This document shows, one piece after another, positions 32,305 through 44,782 of a DNA stretch of 64,000 nucleotides (position 1 is the stretch's first letter; each line of letters begins with the position of its first letter). Origin of the DNA: Clarireedia homoeocarpa (lineage: Eukaryota; Ascomycota; Leotiomycetes; Helotiales; Rutstroemiaceae); the NCBI GenBank assembly GCA_001465935.1, contig LNKV01000044.1:147709-211708 (forward strand), in the 5' to 3' direction. Made by a program: the position numbers and the translations under genes. The notes below the pieces were generated by a model. It searched no databases, had not been told where the DNA came from, and worked only from the letters and a program-made list of their open reading frames with translations.

Positions 32305-35300
32305 GGTGGGTGACGGTGTTCGTTGAGCGAGGTATGTTGATGGTGAAGGCCCAGTCCAGCACGAGTACTTTGCCGTTTGCATTTTGGCTAGATTCCAGTT
32401 TATCCGAAAAGCATTTGGGGGTAATGCGAGACGATATAGATACTTACAACTGGAAACATGCGGCGAAGGTCCATATTAAGGTCGTTTCAAGTTTGAGGAA
32501 CGTAAAGGTGATCCTTCCCCGAGGGAGGGTTCTAAGGGATCCATAAACGCGGAGTTCATACTTCGAATCAGGCATCGTCAAAGAGATTGACCATCTCGAC
32601 TGTGTGTAAGGTGGGCTGGGCCATCCTGCTTCTCGATGCCCGTTTTCGAGCTAGGGCAACAACTTAGCGAGTGGGTTCTTTCCAGTGATGGGGGCATGGT
32701 TTTCAGCATGAAGGAACTCTAAGCCTCAGACGGCCTTCACAGTTCCATTGACGAACTTCTTCCAAAAGAGGTCATTATGAGCGGGACTGATTTGAAATTA
32801 ACGTCTAGAGAAACAACTCAACTAGGCATGAAAGTGTTTGGCAACGGCGCTTTGGGGTCGAGTCGGGCTCGCATAGCTGACAGCCTTTGCCCTCGTTAAT
32901 CCAGGGAGTCCACCCCTGTCGTTAACATAACATACGTACTACTGTAGAAGCCGATTATCCCTAATTAGGCTTTGAAGATGCACCTGGCTTTGAATGCCAA
33001 ATGACGCAGAAGACGGTTGTTAATTCGTGGTCTGAAAGTGGGCTCGAGCATGCGACGGAACTGGGAGGAATAGATGCGCGTGGATCCGGGATCAGCTGAA
33101 AGGTCTGTGCTATTATCCATTTGTGCCAATGGTCGTATGGTTGTCGTGTAGAAAGGAAAGGAGAGAGGTCGTCGAAGGTGGGACCGAAAGTAACCGTGAC
33201 TGTAACCGCTAGGCGGTTAGTTCCTAAAATAGAGTGAAAGGGCTGTGGAATAAGATAAGTGCGGAATGGAAGGCAGCTAGCAATATGGTGGGGGTACGGC
33301 CATCGTCTGTCTACGAAGTATCTATCGGACGCGTTAAGGTTAATAACCGCCCGAATCCAGCCGGCTCGAAGCGATCGCCGGGATGGGTGGTGAATAGGAG
33401 GTGACTGTAATTTCGCAGAGATGCAGCTTCCAGTCAATACAAGATCTGTACTTTCGTACTTCCAAGCAATACAAAAGCAATTCGCGAAACCGAGAAGACC
33501 TAACCTTACGGCTAGTTCTAGCTGTTGCTGTCCAGTAAGACTACCTAATTAATCCTTGGATTCGGTTGTGTCCTAATCGCATGGTGGAGCAAAGCAGGTA
33601 GACGCATTTCCAGAGAACCTGTCACTAGATCTAAAAGGGAGTTTCACGATATTCTTATCTCGGCACGTGCTTGAGATCCCACTTTCTCTTCAAGCCACCA
33701 GCCCTGACTTGGACGTTCCACTTCTCCTTGCAGCTGCCGCACCTCATTTTCTGGCTCCTTTTCTAGGGGTCACACGTTTTACGAAGTTAGTTCTAACTAC
33801 AGACTATTTCCGTTCCCCGTCTTACCCATCCTCGTAGACTCTGGCGCAGGTAGGTATTATATACATATCATTGCGGCATTGCCACGTTCCGGAATATCAC
33901 CATCCATGTCGGTATACCATCCATGTCGGTATGGTCTGTGGAACGACCTCTCTAGCAACTTACCGCAATCAACAGCAATCTCGCATCGACTTGGGACCGA
34001 TGCGAATCGGTGCAGGCTATTCCGCTCTCCCCCATTCTTTTTCATCACATTTTTTATCACGTCAATCCTCATCGCAACGTCTTTACCTAGATGGGTAAGA
34101 TTCAACGAGTATTTGTTTTCGACTCTCGTACGAGGAATTGGAGTTCATCTATTTTCATCACATTGGTTGGCCGTCTCAATTTGTCTTCGTCCGATCCTAT
34201 TGTTGCACATATCGTCAACCATGGTTAATCTAATGCTGCCTACCCGAACACATTCTTGCTCTCCCTAATTTTGCTATATTACCCTCGGTACTCTCTTGTC
34301 CCCTGGGACCCCAAAGGCCGGAAGGATTCTAAGTGGATAACCCTTTCAGCGTACATAAAAGTTCATCTACGCGCCCAAGTAGCAATCTTGTGTACCCTTC
34401 TTCATCACTTCACATCAGACGCGCAAGGAATCACAGGAATCATGATTCTCATGTTGATTTATGCTTCACCCTGTTCTAATAATGGAAACATTATCGATTG
34501 GAGGGGATGATTGGGGTTCTTATGCGAGAAATTCTCTTTGCCATCTTCTGGTGACGATGCGATTGCGGGGAAGTTTGACGCCCATTGAGCTAGGAACGAT
34601 CTATCAAGTAGGCCGTTTCTATTCTTGACTTTCCGGAGCCCCGGCAGAGGCCCTTGATCGTCAAAATGTTTACTTGGCAAGCGTTTCAAGCTGTGGGTTT
34701 TCCTGGGGCTGATCGGGATATGCTGAATAAAAAAAACGCCTATTATCTGCTGGTTCTACATCTTAATGCCGAGGATCCTACTATGTTAGAATCTATTTTC
34801 TCGATATCCGTTGTCTCCAGGTATATATAGATGATTTGCAGGGTAGCGCCCTTACGTTAGCAGAGAGTCACTCTCTTGAGATCCTAGGAATAGCCAGTTG
34901 CTCAACGTTAGACCTATCACATAGCCGGGGAAACTCTGTTTCGACTCAGATGTCGGAGAAGTCCCAAAGCTCAGACCAGAGCATACGGGACTTCTTTTAA
35001 TAGGAACCATGTGTAGGTTACCAACTCGTCATTTCGCAAGCACGATTCTAATAACGTGGAAGGTATAAGTGATGGCGGGAGCCAGGGCATCGGGCTACCT
35101 GTTGCCCGCCTGTCCGGGCAACATAGGTGAAATATCCTGCGTCTCTGAGAAGACGTATCTAGGGCTTATTTGTCTTCCTTCTCACAGTTGTAGGTACCAT
35201 CAAACATTGTTGCGGCCGGCCGATGGTTTAATGAGGGAATTCATTTCGAACATTCTGATAATTTCCGGCAGATCTAGTACTCGGTCTGCACAGGTTGCAA

Positions 35301-35950
35301 TGTATACAATAAATCATCAGCAAGGCAAATATTCCTTAGGATTAGCCAGTAACTATCATCTCCAACCATTTGCTCTACTGTTGTGGAACCTTCTGCATTG
35401 AATTCGGAAATTTATCTCAAGGCCCGATTTTGATTTGCACACAATGAATTTACGAAATGTGCATGTCGGGATGATTGTTTTTCACAAGGCTTTCAAGGGA
35501 GATTTAAGTGTGGGTCGTTCACGTATAGAGTACATTCAATGTACTTCCTGAAATATCCGCAACATATAGGAAGATTTTATTTGCGCAGAGAATAAATAAG
35601 AATAGCTAGCTTTATAGTTCATAGTATATAGATACAAAACTAGACAATAAAATTTGTGCTATTTTCGCCGGTTCAGCATTCGGTTCAGCTGCTTGTCCAG
35701 AAAATGGAGTCAGTTGTGTTTAATACTCGATAGAAAACGTCCACTCTCAAGGTCAAAAGCCTAGTGAGATTATACTTTCAGATGAGTCTTGGTGTCTAAT
35801 CTCCACCGCCAAGTTAATCGCCTTCTAAGTCTCATTTTGCTAAGTGCAAATGTTGTTGTTAAGATTCGAGAAGTGCCTCAGCGAGAGAAAAGTTATGATA
35901 TAAGTTTAAAATAACGCAAGCTCAACCATCAAATCACCAACCAATAAAGC
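32305..35950. other. 3.6-kb stretch without a supported gene
   Basis: This long region holds only short motif-free open frames on both strands, a 17-bp perfect direct repeat at 33899-33932 and moderate GC. It contains the transcription factor promoter on the left and tRNA upstream sequence on the right. I cannot support any protein here. Confidence 0.5.
33899..33932. repeat. 17-bp perfect direct repeat, two copies
   Basis: ACCATCCATGTCGGTAT occurs twice back to back (33899-33915, 33916-33932) in gene-free sequence. Confidence 0.85.
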
Positions 35951-36046
35951 GGCACTCTGGCGGAGTGGTTAACGCGATGGCCTGCTAATCTTCAAGATAG
36001 TCAGCCATTTCCTTCGGGAGCGTGTGTTCGAATCACACGGGTGTCG
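35951..36046 (+). tRNA. tRNA-Ser(GCU) with a 15-nt intron
   Basis: The acceptor arm GGCACTC pairs with GGGTGTC (two G-U pairs) and the discriminator base is G at 36046. The D-arm reads TGGCGGAGTGGTTAACGCGA. The anticodon stem ATGGC/GCCAT encloses a loop CUGCUA + A with anticodon GCU at 35984-35986. A 15-nt intron (35988-36002) follows the base 3' of the anticodon, the standard eukaryotic position. The long variable arm (TCC TTCG GGA) is typical of serine tRNAs, and the T-arm GTGTG-TTCGAAT-CACAC is perfect with the B-box. Genomic DNA lacks the CCA end. A TTT run follows, with longer T runs 15-30 bases on, suited to Pol III termination. Confidence 0.95.
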
Positions 36047-37846
36047 TTTGAATGATAATTTTGCACTTTTTCGATAACTTCATAGCTTTTGATTATGATA
36101 CTATATCTTATCTGTCTTTGTCTTTGTTGGTTTTTTTTATTTTTTTTATTTTATTTTTTTGTTTGGGTTTTCTTTCCCGCTCGCTGAGTGAATGAACAGA
36201 TAGTGGCGCGACTGTAACTCTCGTGTAGATGCCAGCTGCACCCCCGGCAGACACGTGATATAATTGTGTTTGCTGTGTCTGATTACTCCATGGTCCACTT
36301 CTCACACAAACAAACTCCCTACCACCCACCCACCTCTAAGCTTACAATCCTACTCCTCCGGCTCTTGTGTCCGATTTATGTTTATTCCATGTTTGTTGCC
36401 GTGTCAGATCCGCTACGCGGTCTCTGACCTCATCTCACATCTCCCATTCATTGCACGTAAAAAAGAAAAATTTTCAGTTACATATCAACCCAACAACCAT
36501 CCATCGCCTTTGACAGACCCCCACTGTACCCTCATCCTCCGAGCTCTGAGCATTGCCGACAATTGCTCTACTCCGCCTCACCCCCCATTCCATACCTCCT
36601 CCCTTCCCCAACAACAGAATCCTGGTAGGCATACTGTAAAAAGCCCAAAGCGGAAAAGGTTCTTGACGTGATAATTGGAGATGGGAGCTCGGATCGTGTA
36701 AGTGGACCCTGCATTGTGTCCTCGTACATGCTTTCCTGTTTAAGCCAAGCTACATGGCTGCGCGGGAAGAGCTGGTTTTGTTCTTTTCGAACGCGCGTCA
36801 GAGTCGGAGTTCGGAGGAAAGTGATGAAATGAGCGGATGCGAACACGGTTTGCGTAAGTGGAGAGAGAGAGAGAGAACGTTGCGGTTCCTGGACCGAATT
36901 GATTTGAATTGGATGGGCGATTCGGAATGGCGGATCGGATTGCTTGATTGATTTGATTTGACGCTGCTGTCTTCTTCGACGTCTATACACCCATTTGGTG
37001 TGATTTGTCTCATATGTGGAAGAATTGAAATCGTTTCTTGGACGGCGGGGTCATTTGTGCCCGTGATGCATCAATTGATCTTGATCTTGGTCTTAGGAGG
37101 TTCTGCGATTTGAATTTGTGCTTGTTGATCTAGGGACCATGTGCTGAGTTTTGCTGGGGAATGCGACAAGTGTCTCTGTGTACCCGACTTCTGATATGGG
37201 ATGCCGACGTGCAAACTAGTGGCAGCGGAACTTTCATCGTCACTCTTTCTTTTATTCCTTCTCCTGTTAATAGAATGGTGGGGGAGGACCTAGAATGCTG
37301 TGGCAGTTGCCGGGGGAGTAATGAGACATGATTATGCAGTATGGCTAATCCAGTTTCATTGTGGATAGGCCCAGATGGCGGGATAGGGTAGTTGTTGGTC
37401 GGGTCGTGTGCTTCTGGGAGACCAGATTGATGGTGAAGTTGATGGGACGGAATGATTTGACGACAAGAGGAAAAAGCTCAAGAGGATGACGATGGCATTG
37501 CAATCGGGGTTATGGAACTTAATTCTTGCATGAAAATTGACTGGTTGGTGCTGAGGGCGCGATCGACCCGGTGTTGATTGTGCACTACTCGCCGAGAAGG
37601 CACGAAAGGAAACCCATCTAGAGTATGGTCGGGTTAGGTATATGAAAACTTTTGAAATTCTGAATACATCATTAAATCATATTCTCATTAGTGCAAGACC
37701 AGATCAGATCAGACCAGACCAGACCAGCTGGCAAATTACCCAACTTCAACTTATCCATCTTTCTCTCATGGGCCCATACAAAGATTTGCAGGAAGTTTCG
37801 AAGCCCCAATTCTCCGTTCATTTCCCGTCTCCCCCGGAAAAAAAAA
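36047..37846. other. Intergenic, no supported gene
   Basis: 1.8 kb with a T-rich tract (36130-36162), a GA tract (about 36860-36878) and motif-free frames. It covers the tRNA terminator side and the 3' flank of the MFS transporter gene. Confidence 0.5.
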
Positions 37847-39735
37847 TCAGACACCAACCTCCTTATCAAAACTTCCCTTCTTCCACCTACCAATTTCCAT
37901 CTCCCACTCCTCGTCGTTCTGCGCTTTCCCCAAACTCCCAACCTCCATTCCCCCCAGCACCCTCTCATCGCAAGCTCTCACTTTCTCCCCGCAACCCCAC
38001 AGTACTCCTACAACTACCCCTCCGACGACTGCCGCAACAATCCCCACCCCAGCACCCACATCCCTGAGACCCTCCACTCCACCCACTGCACCAATTCCCC
38101 CATCCGATATCCATCTCGGCATCACCATGACTACAATCCCAACCAAAACATCTCTCCACGCCATATACGCTCTCTGCATACGCATAGCACTTCCCCCATC
38201 TTCTCCGAGATCTGCCATGCGCGGCGAAGAAGCAGAAAAAACAATTCCCCTCCCCGCTCTCTCCAGCACTACCGCCCCCATGACGAGTATTCCCAACAGC
38301 AGCGAAACAACCCTCAGACTGAGTTGTTCTCCGGCAGGAACCAGAAAGATGGTTTGGTTTGCTGAGCTCGCGAGAGTTGGTTGCAAAGTCGTGGAGGTGT
38401 ATTGCGTGAAGGCGACTGTGCCGATGAGGAAGAATAGGAGGGCAGGGACTGCGGATTTGAGGTAGGTCTTTAGCAGAGAGGAGGAGGAGGATGGAAGGGT
38501 GGTAGAAGAGGAGATTGGGGAGCGAGATAGAATTGAGAGGAGAGTGAATACTAGGAGTGAAAGTAAAGAGGGGCCAAGGAAGAGATATCCTAGCGCGGAA
38601 GGAAATATGAATAAAGGTGAAGAGGAAAGGATTGAAGAAAGTGTTAACGCGAATCCATAAGCGGTTGCTATAGGTAAGGTGCAGAGTAGGAAAGTGAGGA
38701 CCGTAGTTGGTGTCATGAGAGATCTGATTGGACGGAGGAGTGCTGCAATCGAAGGTTTGGAATGGTAAGGTAGAGGATCAAGTGTTGTTCTGTAGTATGT
38801 TGCAACTGCAGAGGATGAGAAATTCGAAGAGGGTGGTGAGTGCCGGTTGAACGTTGTTTCTGGTGTGGCAATGATGAGGAAGAGAATAGAAAATGCTTGA
38901 ATGATATTCTGAATCATGATTTCGTTCGCGTAGCCCTCAAGAGACTGGGACAAGTAACCGCCCAGAATTGGAGTTCCCCAAGTGAAGAATATATCAACTC
39001 CATGAAGCATTGATGTTCGGAAAGGAAGTTCGTGTTCCTGGATATGCATCAGCACAAGAGAGCACAATCGAGTACATAGGACTGGGAACGTAAAACTCAC
39101 GAAAAACATCTCCCTCAAACTACCCTCCACCAGTGCAAACGCTCCCCACCCAATACCTTGCAGTATTCTTCCTCCCACAAATTGACCCCAATCATGAACA
39201 TGCATATTCCACAGCTGCCCAACCAGCATTAGTACCGCTCCAGTAATATACACCATTCTCTTGCCAATACACAAACTGATCAACTCCAAACCCACACCCG
39301 CGAATCCAGAGACAATAAATGGGATCCCAGTAAGTGCCACGGCAGCGGTATACGAGATGGAGAATTGAGTCGCGAGAACAGAATTCACAGGTGCGAATTG
39401 GAGTTTCTGCATGCCGACTATAGAGACGGCGAGGAGGAGTGACACGAATGTTATGTTTTTCTTGAGTGATGTCCAGTTCTGGATGATGTTAGTTGGGAAG
39501 TGGTGGGTTGGGCCGAGAATAAACTTACGAGAGGATCAAGAGGGGAGTCGCTCGGTTGAGGTCGTCGTTCGTCGTTTCTGCCTATCTTGGAACTGTTCTG
39601 TCTTCCATGCTTCGTTCTCACAGATGACCAGAAACTTCTCTGAGTCTTCTCCGGTATAGGTCTCTCTCCACCTTCGATTTTCGTTGTGATCCCAGTCTTC
39701 TGGAAAACCGGCCTTGGTTGATTGAGTGACGCCAT
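37847..39735 (-). CDS. MFS transporter (fungal drug/general substrate type)
   Basis: Three exons: 39735-39529, 39478-39101, 39037-37847; 1776 nt, 591 residues. About 80 cytosolic N-terminal residues precede DPLNWTSLKKNITFVSLLLAVS, the DPxNW motif that opens many fungal MFS carriers. Helices 1-6 contain PVNSVLATQFSIS, LISLCIGKRMVYI, GQFVGGRILQGIGWG and FEHELPFRTSMLHGVDIFFTWGTPILGGYLSQ; PETTFNR ends helix 6, and six further hydrophobic segments follow a roughly 60-residue Ser-rich loop. It lacks the sugar-porter signatures, so it is likely a metabolite or drug exporter of unknown substrate. The second intron (39038-39100, 63 nt) is in frame and stop-free; splicing it joins FF to EHELPFR, which fits the family better than retention. 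Confidence 0.87.
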
Positions 39736-40719
39736 GTTTGCGATGCCCTCTTTTCCTCTTGCTGTAGATTGTCGTGACTTATGCTGGTTGTTGTGTCGAT
39801 GTGCCTTCCACTTCGAAATCGATATTTTCGCACGACGTAATCCTTTGCTCCTCTCAATGAATTCAGTCAGAGCCTTGCTCTAAAACATGTATGTCTACCT
39901 TTATTTATCAACTAGATAGATCTATCCAAGATAAATCTCCAATATTACTTCGCCAAGTGGGAAAAAAAGAGCGACAGGTAGAATAAATTCCAGCAAGCAC
40001 AACAACATCAAATCAAGCCGACTAGCAGCTCTTCTCTATAAAAGTCCCTATCGAAGAAACTATACGAATTGATATACCACGCCAGATAAAGAACGTAACG
40101 AAGAGAATCGTGTAAAGAATGGAAGGTGAGATTCAATCTTTCAGACTTCCAATCTTCCAAGCCAATTCATCACGAGCGCACGATGAAAGAATACCGCCAC
40201 ATTTGCATCAAACAAGATCTCATACATATTCCATCCCTCCATCTCATACACGCCTAGTTGCCATCTGAAGAAGGAAGGAAATCCCTACTCAGGGATCAAT
40301 TTCATTGCATTATGCATTAGACAACTCTCCTAACCAATAAAAGTATCAATCAGCATTCAGGGTGTTGTACCATCGCTAACAATTAGCAGTATCCTAGGAG
40401 TCATGAGACCGGGATAACGGATGAGAAGTTTGAGAACGTGTTTCATCGTAAAAGCCGAGAGCGGCTGTGCGGTTTGGGATATGAGAAGGTCACATGATTC
40501 ATTGACACTTAGCAACACATGATGCATACGGATTTATTGGATGAAACTTATGGTTTCAATTGTTTCTGTAGAAGGATCGGAGAAACCTCTGTTCTATTTC
40601 CCGGCAGTAGTTACTTATCTATTGAGACAAAGTCGAGAAAATGAGACTTACTTTCCCACGCTGTCAACAACCCACCAGGTATCTTGATTATCCCACCCCA
40701 CCACACGACCCGTAGCTCC
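39736..40719. other. Intergenic: MFS promoter and M3 peptidase 3' flank
   Basis: 984 bases, AT-rich, no supported gene. Short frames only. Confidence 0.5.
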
Positions 40720-42892
40720 TCACTTGTTCTTCAAGCCCAGCTCCCGGTAGAACGCCTCTGTACTTGGTTTCCGACCCAAGAACTCCGTCAGGGTAGTCAT
40801 CTCATCCTGGCTTCCACCCTTCTCTAGTACTGTATGTCTGTATCTCCTGCCCTCCTTCGGATCCATTGGATTCTGCTTGAAGACAGTATAGAACATGTCT
40901 GTCGAGTAGACTAGCGAGCTCAAGTACCCGTAGTAGCCTGCATCGTACCCGCCGATCAAATGCCCGAAGGTCGCTTGACCGCTACCCCAATCACTGTGTC
41001 GTGTTAGCACCAGTTCTTTCGCAATCAAAGGATAGGTAACGGAAAAGGAAGTCGTACCTGTTGTAGCCAACAGCCTCTGGTCCTTTCAACCCAGTAATTT
41101 CCTTTCTCAAATCATTGTATAACTCACTTAGCTTGAAAGCCTCGGCCTCTTCATGAGTTTTGGGTGTGTGGACAGTCATATCATAAATACCGAAATGCAG
41201 TTGTCTCAAGTTGAAAAGAGCACCGTTGACATTCTTTGTGCTAATTTGCTTAGCGATCAGGTCATCTGGAATCTGTTCACCAGTAACATAATGTTTGCTA
41301 AGGTTCTTCAGTTGTGAGGGAGTCCAGCACCAGTTCTCCAACATCTGAGACGGTGCTTCCACGAAATCACCAACCGTGTTGGTGCCGTGGAAGCGAGAGT
41401 ATCTCGTACGTCCAGCAAGATCATGGATACCATGGCCCAGCTCATGGAAGAGAGTGACCACTTCATCATGCTTGAGAAGGGATGGTTTTGTCTCGGTTGG
41501 TTTAGAGAAGTTGCAGACCAGGGCAGTTGCTGGGCATCTTCTGGTACCATTGGGGTATGAGAAACCCGGTTGAAGATTGAAATTTGCGGCGTGACCATAC
41601 TTTCCAGCACGAGGATGAAGATCCAAGTAAAGGTAGCCAACAAATGAACCGCCTTCTGCTTCATCATCCCAAACACTGAACAATTTAGCATCGGGATGCG
41701 GTAGAACATCGGAACCCTTTCCAGATTCTGAAATCTTGCTCAAAGCTTCTTCTCCACTGACTTCAACGAAAACAAAGCCAAATAGTTCTTCAAAGATGCG
41801 GAGCATTCCTTCAATGGTAGATTGAAGAGGGAAGTATTCCGCAATTTTATTCTCATCAATTGAGTATTCATTCTCCACCATCATTCGATCGTAGAATCGG
41901 TTGTCCCAGATATAGTAGTTGCCATCGTTCGTTGAACCTAACCCTCTGGCGTCAAGGTCTTGCTTCTTAATCTCTTTAAGATGCTCGATTTCCTTCTGTC
42001 CACCAGGCGTCAGTTGGACCTTCAAATCATGCAAAAACTCGTTGACCGTCTCTGGTGTCTTCGCCATCTTGTCCTCAAGTCTAAAGCTTGCATGGTCCTT
42101 GTAACCCAAAAGCCTCGCAGCTTCATCCCTCAAGACAATGGTTTCTCGGAACAAAGGAACGTTTTCAGATATATTTTGTTCGTTGCCCATGAATATCTTT
42201 CTCCTCGTCTCTGGATCTTTAGCGAATTTTAAGGCCGGAAAGAGATCGGGGTATTTGAAGGTTAATCTCAGCTTGCCTTCATTCTCACCAGTACCCTTCT
42301 CCAACCCTGAAATGACATCCTGGGGAACCCCATCAAGCTCCTTCGCAGTGAACCAGATTCCGCCAGTCTCCTCATTCAGATTTTTCGAGAATTGTGTCGC
42401 GATAGTAGCCAACCTCTTCTTAATCTCCTTAAATCTATCTCTCTTCTCCCCAGCCGGTATGCCCAGACCATTTCTGATATAACTCTTGTATTCCTTCTCC
42501 AGCAATCTCTTCGATTCAGGATCTAAATTCTCTCCCTTCTTCCAAACGGCTTCTACCAGCTTAAACATATCCTCACGCATGGAAGCCTCAATATTAGCCT
42601 CGTCCATGATCTCCTCGGCTTTGGAAGAAGCATCACGGAGCTTGGAGTCTGCAGATACAGCTTGATAGAAAGAGAGGATACTGGTCTCGAGACCATCTAA
42701 ATCTTCTTGGTTGACGGCGGGCAGAATGACATTCTCGAAGGTGGCGGACTCGGGTTTGACATCTGCTACAATACCATCGAGTACCGAACGATATTTATCG
42801 CAGATCCTCTTTGCTTCGTCGACGATCTGGGATTCGGTATGAGTGAAGAGGGGAGGAGCCTGAGGAGGCTTTTGGTACTGTGCTGGGGCCAT
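40720..42892 (-). CDS. mepB: M3 family metallopeptidase (thimet oligopeptidase/saccharolysin)
   Basis: Two exons: 42892-41058 and 40993-40720; 2109 nt, 702 residues, the usual family size. It is a zinc oligopeptidase that trims short peptides released by the proteasome and organellar proteases, in cytosol or mitochondrial intermembrane space. The active site HELGHGIHDL gives the HExxH motif at 483-487 with the third-ligand helix FVEAPSQMLENWCW about 25 residues on. Other blocks: GYLYLDLHPRAGKYGHAA, and GYNSDWGSGQATFGHLIGGYDAGYYGYLSS across the intron, containing the substrate-binding GY loop. The ATG at 42892 starts MAPAQYQ. The frame stays open further upstream with a possible spliced leader (RLGPRLGALFNQLRPITFR) that would resemble a mitochondrial presequence, so an upstream start exon is possible. 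Confidence 0.93.
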
Positions 42893-43280
42893 GGTTGCAG
42901 TAGTGATTGATTTCGTGGATGTGGAGGCAAGTGAAGCAGTGGAAGTCCAGATGGGTCTGAAGGTGATGGGACGAAGTTGATTGAACAAAGCTCCCAGTCT
43001 GGGACCAAGTCTAGAAGTAGCCAGAATGGCGGATGTAGCAATAAATACAAAGAAGATGAGGAAAGTGACACGTAAGAATCGAAGAACTAACGCCAGGGTG
43101 ACGGATGGTGCTGGTGCGAGTACGAGAAATTGGTTGGGTATGAATCGTTTTCCCGAAGGGATCCCGAAGGGCGTAGCGGGCGTAAAGGGTATCTGGCTGA
43201 CTTGAGGGGCGAGAGGGGACACAACAGAGGATGGACAAGAGTGGAAGGTGGGGATGGAGGTCGTGTCGGATGAGGAGTGA

Positions 43281-43303
43281 GGGGGGAGGGGGGGGGGGGG
43301 GGG
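43281..43303. repeat. Poly-G tract
   Basis: Six G, one A, then sixteen G in a row on the plus strand; C-rich on the sense strand of the peptidase gene. Able in principle to form a G-quadruplex. Confidence 0.9.
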
Positions 43304-43340
43304 ATGGGAGAGGGGAGAGGGGCAATACCTCGTCGCCAGC

Positions 43341-43419
43341 TGTGTTGTGTTGTATTGTGTAGTGTTGTGTTGTGGTGTGTTGTGGTGTGTTGTGGTGTGT
43401 TGTGGTGTGTTGTGGTGTG
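43341..43419. repeat. 10-bp TGTGGTGTGT tandem repeat
   Basis: Five near-perfect TGTGGTGTGT units preceded by variant TGTGT-rich copies. Confidence 0.9.
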
Positions 43420-43540
43420 ATTGGAGAGTTCGAGGGAATGAGGCGAAATCTGTCTGGGTGAGATTCAGGTTCTGGTCGCTGACAAGACGATCGAGGGGCG
43501 GCACTGAGGGTTAACGTAGTGTCGTGTATATGAGATGAGG

Positions 43541-43627
43541 GATAAGGCACAAAGGTACAAAGGGATAAGGCACAAAGGTACAAAGGCACAAGGCACAAGG
43601 TACAAGGCACAAGGTACAAGGTACAAG
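43541..43627. repeat. GGCACAAGGTACAA tandem repeat
   Basis: About 87 bases of alternating GGCACAA and GGTACAA(A) heptamer/octamer units upstream of the M3 peptidase gene. Confidence 0.9.
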
Positions 43628-44005
43628 TCAGTATTTCGTACAGTATAAGTTACTGTAGCGTATCGTGCGTATCTCTTACATATCGGAATGCGGAACAGGT
43701 ACAGGGACACGCAAATTGTGGGGTGGACAGGCAGGCAGGCAGTCAGGGTAAAGCTTCGACAGCTCCAGCTCCAGCTCCAGCTCTAGCCCGAAATCTTCAA
43801 AAATAACGTCAGCCTCATGAAATCCCAACCCAACCATCGCATCCAACCGTAAGAAGGATCCATCCACCTCATACCGAACGTCGAAGGCAATCTACCCACT
43901 CCTTTGCATTATTCACTCCTCCGCCCGACCTCGGCCTTCTCCTTTTCGCCCTGTATAGTCAGCCCCATCATCTACGCACGCATCCAAGCTCGAGACTCAC
44001 ACACA

Positions 44006-44782
44006 ATGGCTGCACGCCTGCGACCCAAAACCAACACTTACCACTGCACATGTATGTAGACCAGATTCTTTACTTCGTCTTTGGCCATCTTGCCGATTTT
44101 GTCCTCTGTCCTGGCCGGCATTGCCTACTTCTCCTCCTCCACATTATCTCCTCTTTCCTCCTCTCTCCACCGCCACCCCGCTAACTAACTGCCACCCCCA
44201 GTTTGCACATCCCTCCTCCTTGCCACAACCTACCAGCTCTCCTCCCTCCCCACGCGACAATCCTCCCTCGACCACAGCATAATCCTCCCGCTTTCCTCCA
44301 CCATCCCCCTATCATCTCGCTTCCAATCACCCTCACCCTCACCCTCACCCACATCCCCTCCCGCTCCCCCCACCGCCGAACCCTCATCCTCCACCGAACC
44401 CACCAACGACCCAATGCAAGGACTCGAACAAATCCCACAACCAGAAAGCCCCGCAGCGACCCCCGCGCCGCTCTACACAAGCTTCACCTCCCCCAACCCA
44501 ACCATCTCCGCCAAACCGGTCATAATCCGTCGTCAGGGCGAAGACGGTTTCGAGAAGCGTTCTTTATACCGCTGTGCGCGATGTGCGGTTGTGATTGGAT
44601 ATGAGATTGTTTCTGAGTCTGAGGGAGTGGGGAAAGCAAAAGAGGAGGAGGATGAGAGAGTGTTTTATATATTACCAGGGGCGCTGATGAGTACGGATGT
44701 TATGGCAAGTGAGAAGAAGGTGGTTAGAGAGGAGGAGGTAGAGGGTGTTTTGAGGGGAGAGGGTGTGGCAGTTTATGAGTAG
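44006..44782 (+). CDS. STEEP1/CXorf56 (UPF0428) family protein
   Basis: Two exons: 44006-44051 and 44202-44782; 627 nt, 208 residues. The family is conserved across eukaryotes; the human member (STEEP1) promotes STING exit from the ER, but fungi have no STING, so the ancestral role is different and unknown. Two CxxC pairs, C14/C17 (YHCTFC, joined over the intron) and C140/C143 (YRCARC), probably bind one zinc. Family motifs LLLATTYQLSSLPTRQ...LDHSIILPL, KPVIIRRQGEDGFEKRSLYRC and VFYILPGALMSTDVM are clear. A Ser/Pro-rich segment of about 60 residues (about 50-110) separates the two halves, and the C-terminus is Glu-rich. The start ACACA-ATG is a good context. Confidence 0.88.

Larger units (their letters stand above)
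42893..44005. promoter_or_regulatory. Divergent promoter region rich in simple repeats
   Basis: 1.1 kb between the divergent M3 peptidase and STEEP1-family genes. It holds a poly-G tract (43281-43303), a TGTGGTGTGT repeat (43341-43419) and a GGCACAAGGTACAA repeat (43541-43627). Part is probably transcribed 5' leader of the peptidase gene. Confidence 0.5.

Noticed and set aside
33879..34268. 129-codon frame in the gene-free region
   Set aside because: Contains the 17-bp direct repeat, no motif, and an overlapping frame of equal quality exists.
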